A stretch of DNA of 64,000 bases from NCBI RefSeq assembly GCF_030265065.1, contig NC_080410.1, positions 24,621,398-24,685,397 on the forward strand, read 5' to 3'. Made by a program: the position numbers and the translations under genes. The stretch is from Corythoichthys intestinalis. Taxonomy: Eukaryota > Chordata > Actinopteri > Syngnathiformes > Syngnathidae. Positions 13,096 through 28,300 of the stretch are shown piece by piece (the first letter of the stretch is position 1; the number at the start of each line of letters is the position of its first letter). Under the pieces are notes generated by a model, which ran no database searches, had not been told where the DNA came from, and saw only the letters and a program-made list of their open reading frames with translations.

Positions 13096-13341
13096 TCAGG
13101 ACTGTTTCCTGAAGGTGAAAATATCTCGAGATTTGGCACCTCTGGAGGGCTTGGGCGAGGAGGGCCTCGGCACGGACGTGCCCCCGTAAGGGCAGCTTTG
13201 AGAGTCCGGGTGCTCGCCGGAACACTCCACGGCAGGGATGTAGCGGCTATCCCACATGCCCGGCCCGCACAGTTTACACAGGTCATGGAGGCTGCACGGG
13301 ATTCTGGGGAGGAGGCGGAACTGGTAGAGGAGGCTGCGTGC
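13096..13341 (-). CDS. tbc1d16: TBC1D16 coding exon 12 (stop)
   Basis: Residues 647-727, beginning ARSLLYQFRLLPRIPCSLHD, then CKLCGPGMWDS and a divergent tail ending FTFRKQS and a stop. Acceptor ctccag|GC. The 3' UTR lies below 13096, and I could not place its poly(A) site. Confidence 0.95.
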   Translation of the reverse strand, partial: ARSLLYQFRLLPRIPCSLHDLCKLCGPGMWDSRYIPAVECSGEHPDSQSCPYGGTSVPRPSSPKPSRGAKSRDIFTFRKQS

Positions 13342-16300
13342 CTGGAGGGACCGGACAAAACAACAGTGAGCTTCCACACAGTGGATGCAAAACAGCTTTT
13401 TGCGCATTTTCATAACACCGCTTTTAATATAATCAATGACCTTGAGGCGAAAAACCTTCAAGGTCATTCTGCTTGCCTGCTATGAAAAAAAAATGGATGC
13501 AAATGCGAGATAAACAAAAGGAGAACATCGGCTGCATGTTAACACGACGGCATCCATAAACATGAGGACGGAGCAGGAGGCGACGGCGCAAACGCATCGT
13601 AAATTCTCGACAGGCCAGTAAACGCGTGGGCCGCGATGTGAACAGAACACTACCTTCATTTAAAACGCAAATATGGAACAAATTGACCTGGAATAAACGG
13701 CTTTAAATTCATCCAGATGGAAACTGGCTTGGAAGGAGGGAGGGGGTTTTTGGCTGTTGCCACGGAAACCCCAGATTACTTTTTAGTAGTTTGTGAAGCA
13801 GGACCCTGACATTTTAAGTACAATGTGTGTATGTAAGAGCTTTTTCTTTTTTTGAGAGGCTGTGATGCCTGCAAGCAAAGATGAACTGGTTTACAAAAGC
13901 ACCATTACTGTTAACAAATTAATCTTTTCTGACATAACGTTTTTTTAAGCTAAATTGTCAAGCTAATGCTAAATTCTAAGTTGTAATAATAATAATGTAA
14001 TAATTCCTTGCCTGATGGGTATGGGGATTTTAAATTGTGATAATCCTTTGTTCATAATTATTACTACCGTATTTTTCGGACTATAAGTCGCACCTGAGTA
14101 TAGGTCGCACCAGCCATAAATTGCTCAATGAAGAGGAAAAAACCATATACAAGTCGCACCGGAGTATAAGTCGCATTTTGGGGGGAAATTTACTTGATAA
14201 AATCCAACACATAGAACAAATATGTCATTTTTAAAGGCAAATTAAAAATAAAAATACAATAGAGTACAACATGCTGAATAAGCGTACACTATGATAATGT
14301 TACATGATGCATAAACAACGAAATGCGAACATGGCCGCTATGTTAACGTACCATAGCTATTAAGAGTTATTCAGATAACTATAGCATAAAGAACATGCTA
14401 ACAAGTTTACCAAACCATCAGTGTCACTCCAAAACACCAAAATAACATGTGAAATGATATCATAATGTGTTAATAATTTCACACATAAGTCGCTCCAGAG
14501 TATAAGTCGCACCCCCAGCCAAACTATGAAAAAAAGAACTGCGACTTATAGTCCGAAAAATACGGTAGTAAGAGTTATTTGTAATTTGTTATTGTAATAT
14601 CTTAATGTGTCTGTGAAGCCATACACTGCATAGATAAAATTTGATTAGCATAAGGGATAAAAATGATCTTCACATCCTGTTCAGTAGTTTTTCACGAAAA
14701 CTGCAATTAACATATTTAAATATTGGACAATTACCTACAGTAAACAATCATTTTAATCATTTCTCAAATGTTGCATTTAAAAAATACTGAATCGTATTTT
14801 ATTGATTCTCGTCTCACAATGAACTATTATTGCCTGCCACTGACGTTGTGGGACGTCGAATCCAATTTGACAGAGAGAAAAGATTGCTGCCAGACGGTCA
14901 AAATTGATTGGACGTCTCTCACCGTCAGTGGCAGTGAAACATGATCATTGCAGTCAGCGACTTCCTACACGGCTAAAAAATAATAGGAGGTGGCGTGTGA
15001 GTCACCTTGCGTAGCACCAGCTCTCCGTTCATGTGCATAGACAAGTTGCTGAAGTGCAGCAGCATTTGATCGGTGGCCAGCTGCTGCTCCGTCACATCCT
15101 CGCCGTAGAGGACGATGATGGCCACGCACAGGAACAGGTGGAAGTAATCAGTCTGGAAAAGACACAATTTGGGCTATTCACAAATCAATGCTATTGTGGC
15201 AAAAAAAAAAAAAAAAAAGTCAAATGAAATACTGTGACACTCTTTACGGAACACTTGCAGCACACAAAATTGCATCAGTTTATTGGTTTGCCATATGGTT
15301 ATTTTACTTTGTAATACAGTGGTACCTTGACATATGATCGCTTCGACACATGATCTTTTTGACATCAGACGTAAAATCTGACTCGCCATTTGTTTCGAGA
15401 TCCGACGACATGCTCAAAATACGATTTATGACAGTGCTGCAGTTTGTTTTCCTGCAAGATGGACGCACAGTGGATTTTCTCTTGAGAGAAATCAACATGG
15501 GTTCGAAGAATGTTAGTGCAGGTAGTGGAAAAAGGTGAGGCTTATTATTGAAATGAAGATGGAAATGATAGAAAAATATGGGCGTGGTGTGCGGGCCCGT
15601 GAACAGGCTCGACAATACGGCCGTAGAATGTCTACAACCTCGACGGTCCGCCTCAGACCTCCGTTCGCCAGTCTTTATAAGTTAAGGTGACAAATCATAT
15701 TGTAGTAACATCGCCAGAAAGTCGCCTCTGCTGCCCCCGCGACCCGACCCCGGAACAAGCGGAAGATAATGGATGGATGGATGGATTTATAGATCATGAA
15801 TACACCTTCATTTACATACATACAGTGGTATGAAAAAGTATCAATCTTTTGGAATTTCTCACATTTCTACATCAAGAAAAACCATCAAATGTGATCTGTT
15901 CTTTGTCAGAATTACACAGATGAAAAAAACAGTGTCTGCTTTAACTAAAACCACCCAAACATTTAAAGGTTTTCATATTTTAATGAGGATAGTATGCAAA
16001 CAATGACAGAAGGGGGAAAAATAAGTATGTTAACCATCAAATTAAATATTTTGTGGACCCCCTTTGGCAGCAATAACTTCAACCAGACGCTTCCTGCTGC
16101 TGCAGATCAGTCTGGCACATCGATCAGGACTAATCTTGGCCCGCTCTTCTCTACAAAACTGCTGAAGTTCAGTCAGATTCCTGGGATGTCTGGCATGAAT
16201 CGCTGTCTTTAGGTCATGCCACAGCATCTCAATGGGGTTCAAGTCTGGACTTTGACTTTACCACTCCAGAACGTGTATTTTGTTCTTCTGAAACTATTCT

Positions 16301-19300
16301 GAAGTTACTTCTGTGTTTTGGATTATTGTCTTGTTGCAGCATCCATCCTCTTTTTAGCGTCAACTGTCTGACAGACAGCCTCTGGTTTTCCTGCAAAACA
16401 TCCTGATAAACTTTTGAATTCTTCCATTAATGATTGCAAGTTGTCCAGGCCCTGAGGCAGCAAACAGCCCCAAATCATGATGCTCCCTCCACAATGTTTC
16501 AAGGTGTGAATGAGGTGTTGATGCTGGTGAACTGTTCCATTTTTCCTCCACACATGACAATTCAACTTTGGTTTAATCACTCCACCAAATATTTGCCAAA
16601 ACGTCTTTGGAGTGTCTAAGTGCCTTTTTGTGAACATTAAACGAGCAACAATGGGGTTTTTTTTAGACAGCAGTGGCTTCCTCCGTGGAGTCCCACACCA
16701 TTCTTGGCCATAGTTTTACATATAGTTGATGTGTGCATAGAGATATTAGACTGTGCCAGTGATTCTGTAAGTCTTTAGCAGACACTCTAGGGTTCTTTTT
16801 TACCTCTCTGAGTACTCTGCGCTGAACTCTTGGCATCATCTTTGGTGGAAGGCCACTCCTTGGGAGAGAAGCAACAGTGCCAAACTCTCTCCATTTGTAG
16901 ACAACTTCCCTGACTGTCGATTGATGAACATCCAGACTTTTAGAGATGGTTTTGTATCCAGCTTTGTACAAATCAACAGTCCTTGATCGCAGGTCTTCAG
17001 ACAGCTCTTTTGACCGAGCCATGACACACATAAGACAAAGCTTCTCATCGAGACAATTCTTACCAGGAGTGTTTTATAGTAGGCAGGGCAGTGTTAAACC
17101 ACTCATCAGTGATTCAAACCACTCCTCAGTGATTCAGCACACACCTGACTTAAATTGTTGTGTAAAAATTGGTTTCAGTTGCTCTTTAAGTCTCCTTAGG
17201 CAGAGGGTTCACTTAATTTTCCCCCTACTGTCATTGTTTGCATGCTGTCATTAAAATATGAAAACCTGTAAATGTTTAGGTGGTTTTAGTTAAAGCATAC
17301 ACGTTTTTTCATCTATGTGATTTTGACAAAGATCAGATCACATTTATTTGTGATTTTATGCAGAAATGTGAGAAATTCCAAAAGGTTCAGATACTTTTTC
17401 ATACCACTGTATCTATTATTAATATTGTGATTACACTTAAAATTCAAGATACTGTACATAATAATGAACTTGATATGATTACGATATTGTAGTTTTTAGT
17501 TGAAGCTTTGAAGTAGAAGGCTTGCACTCTGGACGCCCTCAGTGAAACATGAAGCTCCCCCACTCATGATTGTGTGTGTGTGTGTTTTTGTTTCCTCAAA
17601 GAGACTTTGACTGTGACCTGGTAGTGAGCCCAGCAGGCCTCCCACATGCGAAGAGCGTCTGTGTCAGGAAACTCGCGCTTGAAGCAGAGGAGGATCCACC
17701 GGTGGCAGAAGAGCAGCTGGAGGCCGTCCTCGCCCAGCGCCGTCAAGTGCTGGTGGAAGTCAGGCAGCATTAGACGCAGTAGCTCTCGCAGGTACATCTG
17801 CACGGCAAACACATACAGCTTCTAACATCTCCCTCAACCCGATACGACATTAGTCGCACGTGACGAGAAACTACCAGCTGCCTCTCCATGTCCTCATCCC
17901 TTGGCGAGCTGATGAAAATGGTGTTCTCCATGAGGCCAACGAAGCACCAGAAGGTGTCGCTTTCATCCTGGATTTCCGTCAGGAGCGGGGCCACCAGGTC
18001 CGACATGCCCTGGCAGTAGCCCATGTCGGGGTTGAACACGGCGTAGTTGAGCAGGACGCGCCTAAGAGAAACGAAGAAATAAAGGCTGTCAGTGAAAGAC
18101 GCAAAGTAAGAGTCAACACCTATTGTAAATTACCTTTATGTAAAATACGGTTGCACAAAGTCAAGTATGCAAATTGCGCATTCGTTAGACCTCTGATCAT
18201 TAGAAAATAATATTTCAACACAAAAAAGGCCACCACTTCGCCATTGTAAGATGAACATGACATCAGCCATATCGCTCACGTACAGCATTTAATCACTGAT
18301 GGACTCAAAACACACACATAGTTTCTGTACCTGTTTAATCAGTGTCTGTCTTTCTTCTTTCTCTGTCTGAGGCTCAAATCCTGTTTCACTTCATGGCTCC
18401 ATTAAAGCTCATTTCACCAAGAGTGGCGCATCTTAGAGTGTGTATCTAATGCATGACGAGTAGACGGGACAATCCGAGATAGTCACATTTGATTGGCTAA
18501 AATAGTACTGGCATTTAAAGATGTCTGACAATGACTATTCCGCCAGCTTCTGAGAAATACTGGCTTTTATTTACGTTTTTCTCCACTATTCCGCATCAAA
18601 AAAAATTTGAGTCTTTTCATTTTATTAAAAAAGATTCTTCTGGGATGCACAGGATCAAGGTCTTGCTTATCCGTTTAATATACAGGACATTATTTCCAAT
18701 AAGATATTTATCTGTACTGGGCATAGGACGGTATCAGATTCTAATGTTAAGATCATCACTGTACTGTGATTGCCGCTCTAAAATTTTTTGTTTTTTTTTT
18801 AATGTTTGAGTAAATAAATGGTAAACAATTTTCACATCATTAAAAAAGGTTTCATTTTAAACAAAACCAAAAAAATGGTACAGTAAAAGTAATCTAAATG
18901 AACCATGAAAAACAAAAATGTTTTTACCGTTCTGGCCAAATTAAGCTCTTTTAAAAACCAGCAACCGGCACACGCCTACTCGTAAATTAAAACAAGTTAG
19001 AAGTCAACAAATACGGAAGAATAAGCAACTTTGGAGGTTCCACATGATGTATGAAGCAGCACTGTGACGTAAGCGTCTTTGATGGACGTCTTCATGACCA
19101 CACTGCTTCGAAACAATCCCACCCAGATGTACTGAACGTTCCAACATGCATTTTAATAAAGGTACTGTATTAAAAAAAAAACAACAACAAAAACCAGACA
19201 GACGCACAATAAGTCCTACTTTAAATGGTTGCCATGCCAACCCCTATGGTAACTAGGGAGCTATTTAATGATCTTATGTGTGAGTGTTTTTTCTATTTTT

Positions 19301-22300
19301 TTATGGATTGCACTTTAAAGTGTCTCTGGTAGCACTCATGCATAATTAAGTTGTCTCCAAAACAGAGAAGGAAAGCCTTGAGGACGTTCATGTCACAATA
19401 TGAAAGAGTGTCAAGAAAGGGAAACAAACCAGCCTCAGAGAGGTTTGGAGGGAGCAGAATCCACAGTGGTTTGGATGATTAAAGATGCAATGATAAGCTT
19501 GGCAGCTATTTTTTTTTAATTCAGTCAGGGGGGTTCTCTATTCGACTTTTTGCCCCACAGATGAGGGAGAGAACTACAAAAATATGCAACAATGGACGGA
19601 CTGATCTGCTATTTGTAATCCTCTCACTCACAGTTTGGACATCCATTAGCTTTGAGCACATGCATACTTCAAATACTTTACTTAGTCAAAGCAAATAAAA
19701 CATGATGAAACTCATTTGGGGCCCCCAAAGGGCTGAGAAGGCCTCACCTCATGATCTCCACGTTCGGGTTGTTTTCTCCCCTGAAGAACTGGTTGCTGCG
19801 GTCCGTCCTCACCACGTCCTTGTCCACGGTGAACTGGACCTTCCTCCAAAAGTCGCTGTGCTCCTCAGGGCTCATAGACAACCTGGCGGGGAGAAGAACA
19901 AGCAAAACACATTTCTTTCATGCATCCTTCTACATCACAATTATTTGGACTGTTTCTTTAACGCAACTAAAATCCTAACAAGCAGGGGATTTAATTAACA
20001 CTGTTTGTTTTGCATGTCGCCCCGCCAGGAATAACGAGCGCGAACCTGACGCAATGCCTCGTAACCCGCAATTTGTCAAGTGTTTGTGTCGCCGGGCGCC
20101 TCCCTGCGACACCTTTCTCTCTCATGCGGGCTTCTCTAGAGTTTCATTGCTAAGCAGCAATGATTCAGCTAAATGTAATTTGTGTTTACTTGGAAGCTTA
20201 ACTCTTTCAGTGCCGTTGACGATAATAGACATCTAATCACGTGGCTCTTTTCATCCTTCTGCTGTGAATTTAGTTTGTCACTAGTAGACGTCGAATCCAT
20301 TTGAACTGGGAAGTCTTGCAGGGAATGAACATTCACGTCTATCGCTGTCAATCGGAGCCAATGAGTTAAAGAGAAACTCAACAGATAGGTTAGGGCAGGG
20401 GTCAGCGAGCCGCATGGGGCTCTTTAGTGCTGCCCAAGTGGCTTCCTGGAGTTTTTTCCAAAATGTTTGAAAATGGAAAAATATGGGAGAGGAAAATATA
20501 TTTTTAGTTTAAAAATGGTTTCTGTCGAAGGACAAGCATGACACAAACATTCTTCTAATGAATATTGTAATTAAGTTAAACTTGAGGCGCCATCGTACAA
20601 CCGAGTAGTCACGTGGTGTGTCATTCTCTATAGGATGCACTGCAGGGAAAATAAACATTTCATCATGGAAACTCATTATGTATATGTATAGAGCTGCAGT
20701 TATCGATTATTTAAGTAATCGATGAATCTATCAATTAGTTCAAGTAATCTGATTGGAAACATTTAATGTGTTGCAGAATCAATTTTAGGAAATGTAAAAC
20801 ATGAAAATGCTAAAATGTGCTCTTCAAAAGAGCATTAAATGTGAATATAAAATAAAATTCCAGAGTGTCTTTTCAAACGAAGCAGGATTTCACTTTCATT
20901 TCACAAGAGCAATAAATGCATTTAAAAACAAATTAAAATACCTTAGCCGCAAACGGTCTAAAAAAATTAATGAGGATCGAAGAACAACAGAAGAACAAAT
21001 GGCTTGCTAGCCAAAGTCTGCTAGCTTAAATGCTATAAAATGCATTTTTTTTTTAACAATGGTCTCAACAAATCGTTCAAACACATATTTCTCATATAAA
21101 CTGCTAAATATACTTCTGAATTAAATTACGAATGCATAAACAATCATATTAGCGCAAACAAAAACTGACAACCTTATGTTGGTCTTAACAAGGAGCAGCT
21201 GGATCCAGCCACGTAAGATGAGTTTTGTCATATTGACTGTTGCCACTAGAAGGCAGTGTATCCATCCAAATCAATAAAACTAAATTCAAACTCTTTCAAA
21301 ACAAACCTTTACAATGCCACTCTAATTAACCGAATCCTAGAAGCATCAAAACTTGATTCGAAGCTTTTTTCCTAATCAAATTACTCAGGTTAATTTATTA
21401 ATTGTTGCAGCACTATATTTGCAGCCAACCTAGTCATTTTGATTGTAGACTAATATAGCTAATATACTGTAGATACATACAGCATGTGTTGCCTTCATTA
21501 TAAGGCTTATATAAGGCTTTCATTTTTTTTTTTTTCGCGGCTCAATACATATTTGGTTTTTTTTTTTGGTCCAATATGGCTCTTTCAACATTTTGAGTTG
21601 CCGACCACTGGGTTAGGGATAAATACACAAGGAACAATATAATGAGAATTACAAGACCATTTAAAAAAAAATACAAATTAATGTAATACTCTTACTTCAA
21701 CTCCAACTGTACAAGTATATTTTACAACTGTTAAACTGTCATAATGAAGTATTATTTTATTTCAGGCTCTTTAAAGTTGTTATATTTACACTGATACTCC
21801 CTCCCAGATGTGCTTGTCTTCATGTTTTATTTTGTTTCTAACCTTTTTTTTTCGTCTTTTTTTTTTTTTTAATAATTCCGCTCTGTGCTCGCAAAGGAGC
21901 ACAGTGTGGGAGGTTCCCCCCCTCCCCCAACCTCTTATTTTCCCTTATATGAATAAAAACAAAGTAATCCAACTAAAATAAACTCTAAAGTGAAATACAA
22001 TTTATTACTTTTAAATTTCATAGTATTTAACTCATTGCCTGCCACTGACAATGACAGATGTCCAATTCATTTAAACTGGGAGCACTGTGAATGCTTCTGT
22101 TTCAGCGCCATTGACGTCCGGTTCATTTTGACTGTCATTCGCTGCCATCCTCTCCCAGTCAAAATGGACTGGATGTCTAGCGCTGTCAATGGAAGCCAAT
22201 AAATTAAACGAGTGCCTATGAAGGGTTAATGTTGTCTACAAACTTGGAATTCACAGTAAAACAGCCTTGAACATTCCTAAACCCATCCCTGCTAAAAAAA

Positions 22301-25300
22301 AAAAAAAAAAACATAAAAGATGTAAAAACACATCTCTGCTACTGCATAATTTAGGGCTGACAAACCTAACAAAATGTCATGTCATTTTCTCCTGTGGATG
22401 AGAACAGGCCAACATTCCTGTTTGTCACATTCATCACCTTTCTTGTGATTGACTGCTTCGCTGGGCTTTGAGTCTCTTTTTGTTCGGAGAAGGGGGTGGC
22501 GCTCGAACAGCTGCTACGTTTTTGGTGCGCGGCCGCTCAGCTTTCACGGGTGACGAGGGCGAAGAGACATGGATCCTTCCCGCTAATGACCGACGAGAGG
22601 GCCTGCAGGCCGCTCTTGACAAACAGCCCTTTAAAACGGAATCCCCATATGAGTCAGAACAAAGGATTTTTTAATTACACTGATGGGAGAACGCAGATCA
22701 AACCTGTCCAATTATTAGCCTCTTTATGGTCACGCGGAATTACACGCTCACTCAACCTGGGTGGAGTAGCCGCACTCTTCTGTGTGCGTGTCGGCACATA
22801 CCGCAGCTGTTTTTAAACTCTTACTGACGGGAGAATATGATCTGATAAGCGCTGACATGTTTTTTTCTCCTGAGAGCTTTTATTTCGCACCCGCCGCCTC
22901 CCTTTAACACTTTCCTCATTGTTCCTATTGATTGCTCAGCACCCGTGATGAGAAGCCACAACACACTCACATATGGTTTAATGTTTAACTGAGTCTAGGC
23001 CAGGGTGCTTGTATGATCAAGATTGTAGACAGGCAAAAACTTTGGTCGATTTTGGACACACTCCACATTCATTTATTCCCCAAAACCCGTTAGCGCAACA
23101 GTAATAAGAAACGGAAAATGACATTTAGAGGGTACCATGGATAGAAAGACATGTAATTCTTGAAAGATTAATGTTAGTACGAGCTATAATAATTTGATAT
23201 TAAAACTCCTCTTAATGTTTTCGTTTTAATAAAATTTGTAAAATTAACTAGTAGGTCACCATTGTTGGTGACGTCACATGAGTATACTGCCGGACTTCCA
23301 CAGTGCCACTCTTAAACTACATAAACATGTCGTCGGTTTTGCCTTTCAAATTTGAACTCGAGCACAATATTAATGAGAAGGACAGCCCTGTGGATATTTC
23401 ACAAAACGAGCAGCAAAAGCAAGCTTCGGGACTCTCGGGTGCAACATCTGATAAACTGAGAACACAGGCAGGATGATCATCGACGTAGACAGCGCTTTTA
23501 CGTGACAATAAGGTAAGCCGTCATTAGACGTCTCAGTAGAGGCAAACTGCATCAACATTTTTGTGTGATACATAAATAATCAAACTGCTGTGTTTCACTG
23601 TATACCCTAATCATATGTAAAGCACATGACAGCTCTGGATGCTAACTATCTCCATATAATTATAATAATATATGAATAAGTTGGAACACACAATGGTTTA
23701 CCGTGAAGATCTGCAAACATTTTTTGACATCACTCCCCTAATCTAGTGCGGAACAGGAGAGTGAACCAGCGAACTTGACACGTTACTCGTCTCATCCTGT
23801 CTATCCTGTTCAATTTGCTTTTGCTGCTCGTTTTGTGAAATATCCACAGGACTGTTCTTCTCATTAATATTCCCCTCCGGTTCAAATTGGAAGGGCAGAA
23901 GTGACGACATGTTAATGTAGTTAAAGAGTGACACTGTGGAAGTCTGGCAGCGTACCCATGTCACGTCACTGCCCTGTGACGTCAACAACAATGGTGCCCT
24001 ACTTGCCACAGTTCTTTTAATACATCATACGCTGATTATGTTTAATTTGAAATAAATAGATTCTGTTTTTAAGTTTTTCTCCTTCAAGAAGCCTTCCCAA
24101 TTTCATTGTCTCATTACATAATAATCCTATGGACCAGACATGTCCAAAGTCCGGCCCAGGGGCCAAATGCGGCCCTTGGTCAAATCTCATCCGTCCCCCA
24201 GCCTCTGTCATAAGATCAAGAACGTCTGGCCCGCACACAGACTTAATAAATTGGTCAGCAGTACTGCTACCAGCATATGAAGTAGCTTACACACTAAATG
24301 CTGCTCCTCATTTACCCACTAAAAGGCAGCGGCACTCTAAGCAACATTACCCCGTGTGACCCTTTACTCCCAATTTTCTAAAATGGCGACAATCAACAAA
24401 AAAAAAAGTTGACTGCGATGGCCGACGCTAGGTGGAAATTGGACTATGTCTTCACTAAAATATGCAACAACTGTGTCTGCCTCATTTGCAAAGAGACAGT
24501 CGCCGTTTTTAAAGAGTTCAATGTGTGGCGATATTACCAAACGAGACACGCTAACATGTTCGACAAGATTACAGGGAAGATACATAGCGAGACATTGAGG
24601 CAACTTGAAGCTTGTTTAATTTTACAGCAGTAGTATTTCACAAGAGCCCGAGAGTCGAAAGAGAACGCCACAAAGGCTAGTTGCGGGATTGTGTAAATTA
24701 TTAATTAAAAAATAATAATAATAAAGCAAATGTGACACACGGAATAGCTTGCTAAAATGTGCTTAAATATATTGTTCTACGTAAAGGACGTCAGCCAAGG
24801 TCACCCTCCCACATTTTTACCACACCAAAGCTAGCCCCCTTTGCAAAAAGTTTGGAAACCCCTGCTGTAGACTATCCTATTCCTGTCATTGTTGAGTGAA
24901 TCTCTTTATTATATTTATTTACTTATTTAATAGGGACAGTGCACATTGATGAACATCTTTTAGACACATCTAAAAGATGTAAATATGCCTGATTGTAGCA
25001 AAAATGCTAATTTACATCCGCAGTCCCTAGGAAGGTAACACAATGACACAAAAAGATAAAAAAAGAACAAAATGTTACAATAAAACACCACAGTAAAATG
25101 GGTTACGAAGAACTTAAAAGTCAGTGGTTGCAGGACTGGTTTACTTTCAACCACTGCTTGAGCTGAGTTTTGAAAGTTGTTATTGTGGGACACACCCAGA
25201 TGGCGAGTGATAAACTGTTCCAAATTTTACTGGCCTTCACAGAGAGAGAATTGTGACCGAACGCTGTTTTTCTGATTGGGACCTCACAGTCCCCTCTAGA

Positions 25301-28300
25301 GGTGGCCCTGGTCCTGAGACCACAGTTAGCTTTTTTTTCTGACATGGGAGGTGGGGCAAGTCCATGTAACACCTTGTACATTAGACAAGCCATTTTAAAA
25401 ATTTTGAAATTCTCAGAGGTCACAAACTGGTGCTTTTTTTTTTAAATGTTACAAACATGGAAATCATTGAGTGCAGAAACATTCTAACTGCCCCAACTGT
25501 TATGAAAGACCTCATTTGTTTAAAATTGCTCAGGTTGAATTTCACTGCATTACATATTCTTTTAAAATAACTTTTAAAAGACAGTGTGGATTCAAGTGTC
25601 ACTCTAAGGCACTTGAATTCAGAGACAATTTGTAGTTCTTGTCCTTCCAAAAATACACCTGAATGTCCAAAGGTTCCTTTATAAAACATCAAACAGTTTT
25701 AGTTGTGTTTGGTAGAAGAAAAGATTTGTAGAGCCAGTCATTTATAGGAACCATAGCTAATGTGAGAGCAGAAGCTGCGTCTTGAGTATTTTTTGCACTA
25801 GTGAAGATGACAGCATCATCAGCTTACATTTGAAATTCAACGTTTACACATGAATTTGGCAAGTTGTTAATATACAAAGAAAATAACAGTGGGCAAAGTA
25901 TTGACCCCTGAGACACTAGGCCAACAGGAACATCTATAAATCTTGATTTGACAGTGTTAATGGAGACACATTTTCTCCTGAATTCTAAAAAAGATTTTAT
26001 CAACTGAATTGTAACCAATGAAAAAAAAAGGGTTAATTTAGACAGAAGAATGTCATGATTTATTATAGTGTCAAATGCTTTCTCAGATCAAGAAATACTG
26101 CACCAAAGCAAGATGTTCAACATGCGTTTGATCTTTTCTATAAAAAGACAGTTTGCAAACTCTGTGGAATGATATTTCCCACATTTGCATTTGATGCAAA
26201 AGAGCCGTCTTCATTTAGATGTTCATTTATAATTTTTGCGACGCATCTCTCAGCGACATTCGGAATCACAGGGAACATACTGTTTGGCCGATAGTCGGCT
26301 ATATTTGAACTGTCACCCGATTCGAAGATCGGGGGTTGGCGGCAGCCATTTTCCAAGATGTTGGGACATCTTTTTGTTTAAATGACAATTACATTTCTCT
26401 ATATTTGATTAATTTTATTTGTTTAATCCATCATTGACTTTGCATGTTTATAATTTGGAGTGTGTTGTTTCAAATATTGACTGTGAGAAGTGTTCCTTGC
26501 AAAAGGTAGCTTAATCTCATGTTAATATTTGATATGTGAATAGCAAGTTTGACTACTGCAGAATTTTAACTTCCATTTATAAAGACTATGAAAATAGAGT
26601 TTAAAAAATGGGAAAAGACTTGAGATTGGTCAATATTATCTTTTTTTTTTTTTTTTTTTTTTTAAATCTGGATCCTTTTTGGCTGAGATTGCCCAGGTCT
26701 AGCTACCCCTACAAAATCATTTCACCTCCTCTGCTGGATGTCGTGGTAATGTGTCCGCTTCTGTAGCCTCCACGCCTCCCTCTCTTGTGAAGTGGAGTCA
26801 TAGCTGTAGTAGTGTAACAGGAAGGGCCACACCTCGCCACGGATGGATGGGTCGATACCCCCGAAGAAGATTGCCTGGCAGAGGGTAAACAGAAAGCACA
26901 AAGAGCTGCTTGTCAAACAGCGAAGAAGTCAACTGCAAGGATTATAACCACGAAAGAGTTGTAATCTGCACATCTCCTAAAAATAGTCACGTTTTTAATT
27001 TTTGGAAATTTTGTCTTTATTTGAATTATTTTGTCCATTCATTCAGTCATTCACTAAATAGTTCATGCACTGAATCTCATTATGTGCAGGTGTGTCTAGT
27101 GAATGTGCGATCCCATTTGCAAAGTACTGTAATTTTGAAACCCTTACCAAAGCCGCAAATAGCCCAAACAAAAAGCTTAAGTGTTCTCTTGCCCACCGAG
27201 AAAAAAACAAAGTCATCACGTAACCATGGCTGAGTCATTGCAGTAAATGCTAAATGCTCAAGTGAGTCAATCCCAGAGGTCTCAAATGACGCACGGTGTG
27301 ACACTAGCCATGACACACGCACCGAGATGTATTTTCAGTGTTACTTTATATGAGCCGTAATGTCAATTCGACAATGATTTTAAGCCATGGTGTTTCTAAA
27401 AAGCTGAAAATCCAACTTCAACCTAAGATAATACTGGCAAGCAGGGGGCCTTTGTAAGATTTATTGCCCTTGTAACATCTCACATTTGGATGTTTTACAG
27501 TCACATTGCTAGGTTTTACGGCAGGGGTACTTGGTGACTGACAAGCTGCTAACATGGATGATGGAAGCCTTCCATCACAGCTCAAGGTCAAGACCGCCTT
27601 TTATAGAACAAGCTTCCATAAACCCCATGGGCCCAAAAAAGATAAGACACACGCACAGATGCGTACCTTGCGTAGTTTATACTCCTCCTCCACTTGGCCG
27701 TTGTGATTGAGATGCCGTAACCAAGTGGTGACATCCAGCCTCCGGTACAGCTTCTCCTCTGGGTGGCTCTCGGCTGAAGGTAGCGTGGATCTCTGGATGG
27801 AAAACTGCATGCAGGACTTTTCATCAGAAACCTGGCCAAAGACCGACAAATGGGAATGAGTAGAAAATACTGAACAGGTGAAAAAATCATTAGAATGAAG
27901 AAGGGAAAAGTGAAAATTCCTAAAGAAATACAACTTAATATGAGCGACTACTCTTGAACTCCTCTCTTGTATGTAGCGTACCTGTAGATAATCATAAAAG
28001 AACTTGGCATTAAAAGTAGAATAAGAAGTGGGGATTGTATTTTTCGGCAATTTAACATTAACCCTTTGAAATTAAATCTTTTAACCCTCACCAGTAGATG
28101 AAACGGTTTGTGTTCAAGATAACTCAAAATGATATAAGAGGATTATTATCAAACTTGCAGGATACATTTGTGATATAAATTTAGAAATTATGTAAATAAT
28201 TGTGATTGAATTTTAGGCTAAAGAGGTCAAAGGTCACAGAGGTCAGAAAAGGTTAGCCTATTTTCCTCAAATTTTCAGCGTAGGTGATATGAGGACAAGA

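Noticed and set aside
13030-13485. 151-codon plus-strand open frame
   Set aside because: Opposite-strand shadow of TBC1D16 exon 12; GC-rich coding sequence leaves the reverse frame open.
22468-22816. Two overlapping plus-strand open frames
   Set aside because: No homology recognised and no splice or promoter context; intronic to TBC1D16.
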